From the NCBI GenBank assembly GCA_046331175.1, contig JAXLRI010000015.1, forward strand, positions 62,001-126,000: a stretch of 64,000 bases of DNA, read 5' to 3'. Position 1 is the first letter of the stretch; the number at the start of each line of letters is the position of its first letter. The DNA comes from JAWKIW01 sp046331175. GTDB taxonomy: Bacteria; Actinomycetota; Acidimicrobiia; Acidimicrobiales; Acidimicrobilacustridaceae. A program made the position numbers and the translations under genes. The notes under the pieces were generated by a model. That model was not told the DNA's origin, ran no database searches, and was given only the letters and a program-made list of their open reading frames with translations. Below are positions 32,898-44,800 of this stretch, piece after piece.

Positions 32898-35800
32898 CAC
32901 CCGCCCCCCTCTCCGCCCATGGCGTCGACCACGTAGTCGGGCACCATGTCCTTCGAGCAGCTCATGAAGGCGTCGCCGTTGGTCCACGCCGAGGAGGCAT
33001 CGGAGTCCCAGCCGATGCCGCCGGCGCCGTCGACGATGTTGTAGATCTCGAGGCCGACCCCGATCCCGGCGCCGATCTTGGCCTTCTTCACCGACTTGTC
33101 GGCCCGGTACTTCTTGAACTTGGCGAACTTGAGCTTGGCCTGGTTCACCTTGCTCGTCGTCTCCTTGACCGACATGACCCCGAGGCCGCCGCTCGTGGCC
33201 CCAACCGACGTGAACGTCCGTCTCGCCTCGGCTTGGGCGAGGCCCTGGGCGGCCTCGTCGGCGAGCTGTTGTCGCCGCTGGATGTTGCTGATCTTGTCGA
33301 TCTCGCGGGTGGCGGCGTTGCTCGTGCCGGCGGGGGTCTCGGCCGACGACAGGCCCCACACCGACGCACAGGTGAGGGTCGAGGTGAGCCACTTCACCGT
33401 CTGCTGGGCGTAGGCCAGGTACTGGGTGACCCCGACGTCGACGCCCACCAGCCTCATCAGCGAGTCGAAGCCGGTCGCCAGCGCCATGACGTCGTTCATG
33501 ACGCCGAGCGGTGGAGCGTCGTTGACCAGCGCCACCATGGCGGCGGCCACGACGCCGACCGCCTTCTTGGCCCCGATGGCGATCTGGTCGCCGGCCTGGC
33601 TGACGGCGTCGCTGATCTTCTCCCCCGTCGTCATGTCCCGGTACGTGTACTTGACCGTCTTGTCGCCGTCCATGACCACCCACGTGACGGGGACGTCGCC
33701 GGTCCGCTCGACGTCGCCGGCCCAGCCGGTGAACACCGACGACGAGGGCAGGCGACCCGACAGGGTGACGGTGGCCCCGCCGAGGTACATGTCGTACGCG
33801 GTCGGCTCGTCGGGGCAGTTCGGCTCATCCGAGCGATCGACCTTGGAGCTCGGCTCGACGATCAGCTTGTAGCACTTGAGGTTGTAGCCGGCGGTGAGGT
33901 CGAGCGACGGCGAGGAGCCGTCGAGCGTGATGGTGGTGGCCATGGTCGTGGCGTTGGTCGCCCCCTTCCAGCCGGTGAACTCGAACCCGGTCGGGTCGCC
34001 GAGGGCGGCCACCGTCACCGTCGTGCCGACCAGCCAGGCATCGTCGGCGAAGGGGCAGTTCGGGGCCGGGTCGACGCCGATCAGGTCGCTGCCCTCGGGC
34101 ACCGGCCCGGTGCGGCTCGTGCCGCTGGGGCTCACCAGCGTGACCTTGGCGTCGAGGCGCTGGCAGAAGCTGGCGGTGACCTGGCCCGTGTAGCGCATGT
34201 TCACCGAGGTCTGGGCCCCCGGCACCGTGTACTCGACGTACTGGTCGGAGTACTCCTCGCCGTGGGGCAGCGTCCATCCCGCGAGCGGCTTGCCCTTGGC
34301 GGCCTGGGCGGTGAGCGTGAACACCCCCGGCTCCATGAACATCCCCGACCCCTTGGTGGAGATGGGCTTGGCCAGGTCGCGGAACGGGCACAGGCCGTCG
34401 TCACCGTCGACGGTGACGGTGCCGGCACCCGCCGGCTGCACCTTCACGAACAGCGTGTTGCAGTCGTGCAGCGGGTAGAAGAAGCCCTTCACCTCGATGT
34501 CGCGATCGACGGTCACCGAGGCCCGGGGGTTGGCCCGGCCGAGCTGGTCGCGCGTGGTGGGGACGTCGTCGCCCCACCCGTCGAAGACGTTGAGCAGCTG
34601 GTTCTTGTCGTCGCTGAGCCCGCCGGCGACCAGGTCGACCTTGGTGCCGGGCAGGAAGTACAGCGTCCGGGGCGCCTGCACACCGGTCCGACCGGGGAGG
34701 TCGCCGCCGCCTTCGTCGCGCCGCGTCGGGCAGTCGCCCTTGGCCGGCGTCGTCGTGATGTTCCCCTCGCCACCGCCGACGGTGCTGACCTGCAGGGCCC
34801 GGCAGGCCGAGAACCGGGCCAGCACGTCGTGGTTGCGCCCGTCGGCGAAGGGCACGTCCAGGGTGGCGGTGACGACGTTGGTGCGGGCGTTGCCCGGCGG
34901 CGGGCCGACCTCGGTGGTCTGCTTGGCGTCGGCGGGCACGTCGGTCCGGTCGAGGCGCCACGAGTCGATGAAGGCGCCGTCGCCGACCACCCGGGCGGTG
35001 ACCGTGGCCGTCGTGGAGGGCAGGTAGCCGGGACCGTCGGGGTCCTGGCAGTCGGTTGCCGGGCTCACGCTGACCGACGCCCCGGGCGCCCCGTCGGTGG
35101 CGGCGGTGACCCGCCGGCAGATCGGCCCGAACACGGCGGTGATGTCCTTGTCGGCGTCGACGGTCAGGCTGTCGAGCGGCGTCGCCCCCGGCGTGAGCGG
35201 GTTGCCCCGGTAGCCGTACCGGTAGCCGTACAGCCGCGACGGGGGCCCGTTGGTGCCGACCACGTTGCGGAACCGCACGGCCGTCCCGGCCTGGAAGCGA
35301 CCCACCACGGCCCGCGGCGTGAGGCGGTTGGTCGACGGCGTCCACGAACCGGTGCCGGGACCGGCGAACCCGTTGGCGTCCACGACGCAGTTGGGCTGGG
35401 TCACGGCGAAGAAGCTGGCATCGGCGCGGGCGACCAGCTCGGTGTCGTAGGTGACCGTGTAGCAGGTGGACAGCGGCACGAAGTCGGCGAAGGCGTAGCG
35501 CGTCCCACCGGCCTCGGCCGGCCCGGCGGTCACCAGCGCCTCGGTGCCGTAGCCCTGGAGCGGCGAGAGGTAGCGGACGCGATAGCCGGCGGCCGGCGTG
35601 GCGGTGATCGACACCGGGGTGCCCCGGGCGAAGCCGCTGCCGCCGTCGCACGACGGCGACGGGTTGGTGCTGAGCGAGCCGCCCTCGGGCGGGTTGGCGG
35701 CGAGGGTGAGCGAGTAGCAGCCGACCGGGGTGAGGCTCGTGGAGAACGACGACGGCGCCCAGTCGCGGTCGCCCCCGTAGGTGACCGTGATCGGCTGGGC

Positions 35801-38800
35801 CACCCCGTCGGCGCCGAGCGGGTAGCGGATGGGGCAGGAGCCGACGAGCGCGGTGCTGGCGCAGGTCGCCCCGCTGCTGAGCGAGGTGGTGACCGACCCG
35901 ACGGTCGGTCCGTTGACCTGCCAGGCCAGGGTGGTGTCCTCGCCGGTGAACGGGGTGCCGTTGGCCACGCCGCCGGTGATCCCCGACGCCCGGCGGTCGA
36001 GGATCAACGACCGCGCGGTGCTCGCCGAGCCCCAGCTGGCGTCACCGGCGTAGCTCGCCGTGACCGTCGCCGGGCCGGCGTTGGGGAAGGTGATGGTGCA
36101 CGTGGCCGAAGCGAGGACCGTGGCGTTGTAGGCCGACGCGCGGCAGCTGTGGCCGGCGCCGTCGTCGAGGACGATCTGGCCCGTCGGGGCCACCAGCGGC
36201 GTCACGCCGACGTTGGCCATCGAGACGGTGAAGGTGAGCGGGGTGCCCCACGTGCCACCCGACGGCGCCGCCAGCGACAGCCGGGGCAGGTACTGGCCGA
36301 CCTGGTGGGTCCCGGTGGTCGACGAGGCGACGAACGATCCGGTCGGGAGGTAGCTCGCGTCGACGGTGTGGGGCCCGGGCGTGGTGAAGGTCGCCGCCAC
36401 CGCGGCCGAGGCCGTCCCCGGCACGCCCGCCACCAGCGCCACGTCGGGTTGGACCGCCCCGTCGATCGTGAACCGGACCGAGCCGGTCGGCACCGCCGAG
36501 CTGGCGGTGTTGCGCACGACCGCGAAGAGGCTGACCTGCTGGCCCGGAAGGCTCGGCCCCGGGTCGATCAGCTGCACCTGTGTGGGCAGGAGGCCGACCG
36601 ACACCGACGTCGACGCCGTGGCCGACGAGATGTCGACGGTGCCGTCGTAGGTCGCGGTGATCGTGTGGGCGCCGGTGGCCAGGCTCGAGGTGGTGAAGGT
36701 CGCGACCAGGGTCGTGCCGTTCCAGGTGACCGGCACCGTGGCCAGCACCGAGGCGCCCTCGGAGAACGTGATGCTGGTGCCGACCGGGACGGTGAGCGGC
36801 GTGCTCAACGTGGCCGTGAAGGTCACCGGGGTCCCGGTGGCCGGCGTGGCGACGTCGGCGGCGATGGTGACCACGGCCGGGGCCAGGCCCACGACGATGG
36901 TGGTGGGTGACGAGGACGACGAGGCGTACGAGCCGCCCCCGGTGAAGGTGGCCGTGATCTGGTGGGTGCCCCGGAAGAAGAAGTCGGGTGACTGGCGCTG
37001 GATCGTCGCCTTGCCGGTGCCGTCGACGAGCGCGGTGCCCAGCGTGGTGGCGCCGTCGGTGAAGGTGACCTGGCCGGTCGGCACGCCACCGCCCGGCGCC
37101 ACCACCGAGACGGTGGCGGTGATCGTCACCAGGTCGCCGGCGACGGGCGCCGCCGGGGTGGAGCTCACCGCCACCGTGGTGGCGGCGGCGTCGACCTGGT
37201 GCAGGACGCCACCGGACGATCCCTGGTGGGACGGATCGCCGCCGTAGGTGGCGAGGATCGGCACGCCGCCACCGCCACCGGACGGGATGAACGTGGCCGA
37301 CGCCGTCCCGGCGGCGTCGAGGGTGGCCGTGCCGACCGTGGAACCGCCGATGGAGAAGGTCACCGTGCCCGTCGGGGTGCCGCCGCCGGGGGCGACGGTG
37401 GACACCGTGGCAGTGGCGGTGACGGCCTGGCCGGTCACGGTCGGAGCCGGCGACGTCGTCACCGCGGTGCTGGTCGCCGCTGGGTCGACGGTGTGGGTGG
37501 TGGCGGGCGAGGTGGACGCCGAGTACCCGCCGGCGGCGGCGTAGGCGGCGGTGAGCGAGTGGGCACCAACACCGAGGTTCGCCACCGGCAGGGTGGCCAC
37601 ACCGGCGGCGTCGAGCGTGGCCGCGCCCAGGACCGTCGAGCCGTCGCGGAAGGTCACGACCCCGGAGGGGATCCCCGCGCCCGGCGCCACCGCCGCCACG
37701 GCGGCGGTGGCGGTCACCGGCTGGCCGGCGACCGACGGGTTGGGCGACGACGTGATCGAGGTCGTGGTCCCCGCCGCCACGACGAGGTGGGTCAGCAGCG
37801 GCGACGACGAGGCCGTCAGCCCGTTGGTCGAGCTGTACGTGGCGGCCAAGGAGTGCGAGCCGAGGGCGAGGGTGGCGACCGAGGTGGTCGCCTGGCCGGA
37901 CGGCCCGACGGGCACGGTGGCGAGCACCGAGGCACCGTCGACGAAGGTGACCGTGCCGGCCGGGGTGGGCACCGAGGCCGGCCCGGTGACGGTGGCCGTC
38001 AGGGTCACCGACTGGCCGACGGCCGAGAAGGCCACCGGCGACGCGGCCAGCGCCACCGCCGACGGCGCCGGGTCGACGACGAGGGTGACCGGTGCGCTGG
38101 TGGCGGAGGTGACGTCGGCCGTGCCGGCGTAGGTGGCGTCGACCACGTACGAGCCGGGCGTGGGCCGGGGTGAGAGCGTCGCCGTGGCGCGGCCGGTGCC
38201 GTCGAGGGTGGTGCAGACCTGGGTGGTGCCACCGACCCGCACGTCGACGCACCCGGTGGGCACGGGCCCGGTCGAGGTGGTGGCCTGCACCACGAAGGTG
38301 GCGTCGGTCCCGTAGGTGATGGGGTTGGCCGCCGGCGTGATCGTCACCGTGGTGGTCGCCGGTTGCACCGTGGACGTCGTCGACCCGGTCGACGCCGAGA
38401 AGGACGCGTCGCCGGCGTAGTCGGCGGTGATGGTGTGCGATCCGGTCGCCGGCTGCAACGGGAGCGAGGCGGTGCCGGCCGCGTCGACGGCCACCGTCCC
38501 GAGCGACGTGGCGCCCTCCCGGAAGGTGACCGAGCCCGTCGGCGAGCCGGCTCCGGGGGCAACCGCGGCGACGGTGGCGGTGACCGTGACGGTCTGGCCG
38601 AACGAGATCGGGTCGGCCGACAGGGCGACGGCGGTGGTCGTGGCCGCCGGGGACACCCCGACCGTGGCGGTGGACGACGAGGTGGCGCGGTCGGGGTCAC
38701 CCCCGTAGGTGGCCGTGACGGTGTGGCTGCCGACGGCCAGCGAGCTGGTCGGCAGGGAGGCCACGCCGCCGGCGTCGAGCGTCGCCGAGCCGAGGGTGCT

Positions 38801-41800
38801 GGCGCCGTCGGTGAAGGTGACCACGCCCGTCGGCGTGCCGCTGCCGGGGGCCGACACGGCGACGGTGGCCGTGAGGGTGACCGACTGGCCGGTGACGGCG
38901 GTGGTGGGCGCGGCGACCACAGCGGTGGTGGTGGCGGCCGGGGCGACCACCTGGGCCAGCGTCGTCGAGCTGCCCGGCCCGACGGTTCCGTCCCCGGCGT
39001 AGACCGCCGCCAGCCCGTGCGTCCCGGCGGCCGGCGAGGTCGTGATGGTGGCGGTGCCGGTGCCGTCGAGCGGGGCCGAGCCGATGGTGGTCGCACCGTC
39101 GACGAAGGTGAGCGAGCCGGTGGGCGTGGTGCCCGCCGGGATCGACGTCACGTGGCCGGTGAGGGTGATCGACTGGCCCGACACGGAGGGGTTGGCCGAC
39201 GAGGTCAGCGTGACCGTGCTGCCCGCCGCGCTCACGGTCTGGGTCAGCGGCGACGAGCTCGACGCGGCGTGGTCGACCGTCCCCCGGTACGACGCGGTGA
39301 TCGTCGACACGCCGAGGCCGAGGGCCGCAGTGGTGAGCGAGGCCACGCCCCCACCACCGACGGGGCTCGAGCCCAGGAGCGTGGCCCCGGACGTGAAGTC
39401 GACGGTTCCGGTCGGGACGACGGACGTGCCGACCGGCGTGACCGTGGCCGTGAACGTGACCGGCTGACCGACGACGGAGGGGTTGGCCGAGGACGTGACG
39501 GCGGTGGTGGTGGCCGCCTGCGAGACGCTCTGGCCCGTCGTGGCGGACGAGCCGGCGAAGGAGGCGCTGCCGGTGTAGGTGGCGGTGACGGTGTGGGGGC
39601 CGACCGCCAGCGCAGACGTCGACACCGACGCCTTGCCCGTCCCGTCCAACGAACCCGAACCGATCGTCGTCGCCCCATCGGTGAACGTCACCGAACCCGT
39701 CGGCGTCCCCGCGCCAGGCGCGGACACCGACACCGTCGCCGTGAACGTCACCGACTGCCCCACCACCGACGGCGAACCCGAGCTGGTCACCGCCGTCGAC
39801 GTCGCCGCCTGACCGACGGACTGGCCGACCGTCGAGGACGAGCCAGCGAACGACACGCTGCCGGCGTAGGTGGCGGTGATGGTGTGGGGACCCACGGCCA
39901 GCGCCGACGTCGACACCGAGGCCTTGCCCGCCGCGTCCAACGAACCCGAACCGATCGTCGTCGCCCCATCGGTGAAGGTCACCGTTCCGGTCGGGATGCC
40001 TCCACCGGGCGCCCCGACCGTCACCGTCGCGGTGAACGTCACCGACTGGCCCACCACCGACGGCGAACCTGACGAGACCACCGCCGTCGACGTGGCCGCC
40101 CGGCCCACCGCCTGCGCGGCCACACCGCTCGAACCCGACTGCGATGCGCTGCCCCCGTAGGTGGCGGTGATGGTGTGGGGACCGACGGCCAGCGCCGACG
40201 TCGACACCGACGCCTTGCCCGTCCCGTCCAACGAACCCGAACCGATCGTCGTCGCCCCATCGGTGAACGTCACCGAACCCGTCGGCGTCCCCGCGCCAGG
40301 CGCGGACACCGACACCGTCGCCGTGAACGTCACCGACTGCCCCACCACCGACGGCGAACCCGACGACACCACCGCCGTCGACGTGGCCGCCTGGCCCACC
40401 GACTGGCCGACCGTCGAGGACGAGCCGCCGAAGGACGGATCCCCCGCGTACGTCGCCGTCACCGTGTGGGGTCCGACGGCCAGCGCCGACGTCGACACCG
40501 ACGCCTTGCCCGTCCCGTCCAACGAACCCGAACCGATCGTCGTCGCCCCATCGGTGAACGTCACCGAACCCGTCGGCGTCCCCGCGCCAGGCGCGGACAC
40601 CGACACCGTCGCCGTGAACGTCACCGACTGCCCCACCACCGACGGCGAACCCGACGACACCACCGCCGTCGACGTGGCCGCCTGGCCCACCGACTGGCCG
40701 ACCGTCGAGGACGAGCCGCCGAAGGACGGATCCCCCGCGTACGTCGCCGTCACCGTGTGGGGTCCGACGGCCAGCGCCGACGTCGACACCGACGCCTTGC
40801 CCGTCCCGTCCAACGAACCCGAACCGATCGTCGTCGCCCCATCGGTGAACGTCACCGAACCCGTCGGCGTCCCCGCGCCAGGCGCGGACACCGACACCGT
40901 CGCCGTGAACGTCACCGACTCCCCCACCACCGACGGCGAACCCGACGACACCACCGCCGTCGACGTGGCCGCCTGGCCCACCGTGTGCGCCAGCGGGCTG
41001 CTGGCGCCCGCACCGACGGTCCCGTCGCCGGCGTAGGTCGCCACGATGCCGTGCGGCCCGACGCCCAGCGCGCCGGTCGTGATCGAGGCGACACCGGCGC
41101 CGTCGAGGGTCCCGGTCCCGAGCGTGGTCGCGCCATCGGCGAAGGTGACCACCCCGGTGGGCACCGGACCGGCGGGCACGGCGGCGACCGTGGCGGTGAA
41201 GGTCACGGACTCGCCGACGACCGAGGTCGCGGCTCCGGCCACCACGTTCACCGATGCGCCGGCGGCGCCGACGTCGTGGGCCACGGTGCCGCTCGAGGTG
41301 AGGTCGTCCGCGTCGCCGCCGTAGGTGGCCGTGATGGTGTGGGCACCGACGCCGAGGCTCGGGGTGGTGACCGACGCGGTGCCGCTGCCGTCGAGCGTGC
41401 CGGTCCCGATGGTGGTGGCGCCGTCGGCGAAGGTCACGGTCCCGGTGGGCGTGCCAGTGCCGGGCGCCGTGACGGCGACGGTGGCGGTGAACGTGACGGG
41501 GGCGCCGAGCACCGACGGCGATCCCGACGTGGTCACCGCCGTCGTGGTGGCGGCCGGGGACACGGTGTGGGTGGTGGTGCCCGACGACGTCGCGAAGGAG
41601 CCGTCGCCGGCGTAGTCGACGGTGATCGTGCGGGTGCCGGTGGCGAGCACCGACGAGGAGACCGACGCCGTCCCGGCACCGTCGAGCGTCGCCGTGCCGA
41701 GCGTGGTGGCGCCGTCGTGGAACGTCACGGTGCCGGTGGGCGTGCCGTTGCCCGGGGCGACGGCGGCGACGGTGGCCGTCACGGTCACGGACTGGCCGTG

Positions 41801-44800
41801 GACGGTGCCGCCCCCGACGACCGACGCCGCCACGCTGGTGGCCGCGGCGGCGACGCTGTGGCTGCCGCTCCCCGTCGACGCCACGAAGTCGGCGTCGCCG
41901 GCGTAGTCGACGGTCAGGGTGTGGGCGCCGACCGGCAGGGCGGCGATCGCCACCGTGGCGGCGCCGGCGGTCAGGGTCCCGGTGCCGAGCACCGTCGCTC
42001 CCTCGCGCACCGTGACGGTGCCCGAGGGCGTGCCCGCACCCGGGGCGACCGGGGACACGGTGGCCGTCACGCTGATGCCCTGGCCGGTCACGGTCGGGGC
42101 CGAGGAGACCGCCACCGCGGTGGGCGACGGGTCGACGACCTGGGTGGCCGAGCCGGCCGACACGACGTAGCGGGTGGCGCCGGCATAGGTCGCGCTGATC
42201 GAGTGGGACCCGGTGGTCAGGCCACCGACCGGCAGCGACGCCACCCCGGACCCGTCGAGCGAGGCCGACCCGAGCGGGGTGGCGCCGTCGAAGAAGCTCA
42301 CGGTGCCGGTGGGCGTGCCCGCTCCGGGGGCGGTGGCCGTCACCGTCGCCGTCACCGTGACCGACTGGCCGTGTACGGAGGGGTTCGGGCTGCCGGCCAG
42401 CGCCAGCGACGTGGCGGCCTGGTTCACGACCTGGGTCGTGCCGCCGGAGGACCCGCCGAACGAGCTGCCGCCGGCGAAGGTGGCGGTGATCGGGTGGCTC
42501 CCGACGTCGAGGGTGGCGTCGGTGAGCGTGGCCACGCCGGCGGCGTCGAGCGCCGCCGAGCCGAGGGTGGTGGCGCCGGAGGTGAACACCACGCTGCCGG
42601 TCGGGATGCCGACGCCCGGGGCCACGACGGTCACGGTGGCGGTGTAGGTGGCCCCCTGCCCGAAGACGGTCGGGCCGGCCGAGGTGACGGCGAGGCTGGT
42701 CGCGGCGGCGCCGACGGCGTTGGTGGCCGAACCCGACGCCGCGGGGTAGACGGCGTCACCGGCGTAGTCGACGGCGTAGGTGTGCGAGCCGAGCGCGGGT
42801 GCCGGCACCACCACCGAGCCGCTCGGCGCGCTGGCGGTGCCGAGCACCGTCGCACCCTCGCGGAAGGTCAAGGTCCCGGTGGCCGGGGTCGAGACGCCGG
42901 GCGCCGCCACCGACGCCGACACGGTGACGGGCTGGCCGTGCACGGTGGTGCCGGGCGTCGTGACGGTGACGACGGTCGCCGGCGTCGACACCACCTGCGT
43001 GTAGCTGCCCGACGAGGGTGCCAGCGCCGCGTCACCGCCGTAGTCGGCGGTGATGACGTGGCTGCCGACGGTCAGGCCGCTGACGAGCAGCGTCGCGTTG
43101 GCCCCGGTTCCGGCCGGGGCGAGCGTGCCGGTGCCGAGCACCGTCGCGCCCTCCTTGAAGGTCACCGTGCCGGTGGGCACCACGCCGTCGCCGTTGACGA
43201 CGTCGGCGCTGACGGTGACGTCCTGGGTGAGGACCGACGGGTTGACCGAACCGGTCACGGTGACGCTGGTGGAGTTGACGTACTCGACGGCGCCGGCGTC
43301 ACAGACGCCGCCCTGCGGACGGCTGATGCCGCGAGCATCGGTCGGCGGGCAGGTGGCGTTGTCGCCGGCGTTGATGGCCTGGCTGCCGAGGGAGAGGGTC
43401 CGGGTGGGGACCGGGCCGCCGTGGTCGCCGAGGGCGGCGAACAGCGGGTCGGTGCCGGTCAGGCCGCCGCCGCACGTGCTGCTGTCGGACGACACGTTGC
43501 TCGTCCCGCTGATCGAACCGGTGCAGTTGAAGCCGGTCACCGACTTCAGCGCCGAGCTCCGCATGGTGATGGTGCCGCCGTAGGCCGGGTCGGCGTAGAC
43601 CGATCCGCCGTAGGCCTCGGCGAACGTGGACGCGTTCACGATGGCCGAGCCCCGGACGAACAGATCGGCCCCACCGAGGTTGGCGTCGACCGAGTCGTTG
43701 TCGAAGGTCGAGTTGACGACGGTGACCGTCCGGAACGAGTCGACCGACACGGCACCGCCGCCGGCGAGGCCCGGGGCGAAGGTCGTGGCGTTGACGTTGC
43801 CCATGAAGGTGACGGCGTCGATGGTCCCGTTGGTGGCGGCGTAGACCCCGGCCCCGCCGAAGCTGTCCGCCAGGTGGCCGTCGCGGACGACGATGGCCCG
43901 GAGGGTGAACGGCCAGCGTGAATCGCCGAAGCGGAAGACCTGGCTGGCGTCGCCACCGCTCACCTCGACCTTCTGGCCCGTTCCGTCGATGGTGACGGCG
44001 GCGGCGACGTCGAGGACGCTGCCGACGGTGATGGTGCCGCTCACCGAGAAGGTGATGGTGTAGGTGGGCGCCGCGATGGGCGCCGACGTGCTGGTGGCGG
44101 TGGCCTGCTGGACGGCGGCCCGCAGCGTGCACGTGCCGGTGGCGGTGAGGCAGACCCCGTCACCCGTGCCGGCGTCGGGCGCGTCGCCGAGGTCGTTGAC
44201 GACGAAGGTCACCGCCGAGGTGGTCGGCACGATCTCCACCGCGCCGGGATCGCACCGGTTGAACTGCGGGCGGGTGATGCCCCGGGCATCGGTGGGCAGG
44301 CACAGGTCGGGGTCGCCCTGGTCGATGGCGGGACTGGTCGGCAGCAGGTCGACGGTGCGCACGTCGCCGCCGTGGTTCGCCAGGGTGCCGAGCTGCGGAG
44401 CGACGGCGGCGCCACCACAGGTCCCGTCCGACGACAGGACGGTGAACGCCATGACGTTGCCGGTGCAGCTCCGGCCGCTGGTGGGATCGACGATCGTGTT
44501 GGCGAGCTGGAGGGTGCCGCCGGCGCTGTCGAGGTTGGCGATCGAACCGCCGACGGCGTGCCAGAGCGTCGCCTGCTTCAGCATCACGAACCCGCCGGCG
44601 TCGTATACGTCGGCCCCGGCCGTCGCGCTGTTGCCGACGAACGTGGCGTTGCGGGCCGTGAACGATCCGCCGAGCACGGCGACCGCGCCACCGGGCGCGG
44701 CGGTGGCGGTGTGTTGGAAGAAGGTGACGTCGTCGACGGAGGCGTTGGCGGCGACCGTCTCGATGGCAGCCCCGCCGTTGACCGACGAGGTGGCGCCGTT

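Noticed and set aside
39521..40975. Regular tandem repeats considered as a CRISPR array
   Set aside because: Units are 291 bp, in frame and coding; there are no short repeats with unique spacers.
33233..43921. Long plus-strand open frames antisense to the giant surface gene
   Set aside because: Arg/Gly/His-rich translations with no start signals; they mirror the repetitive coding strand.
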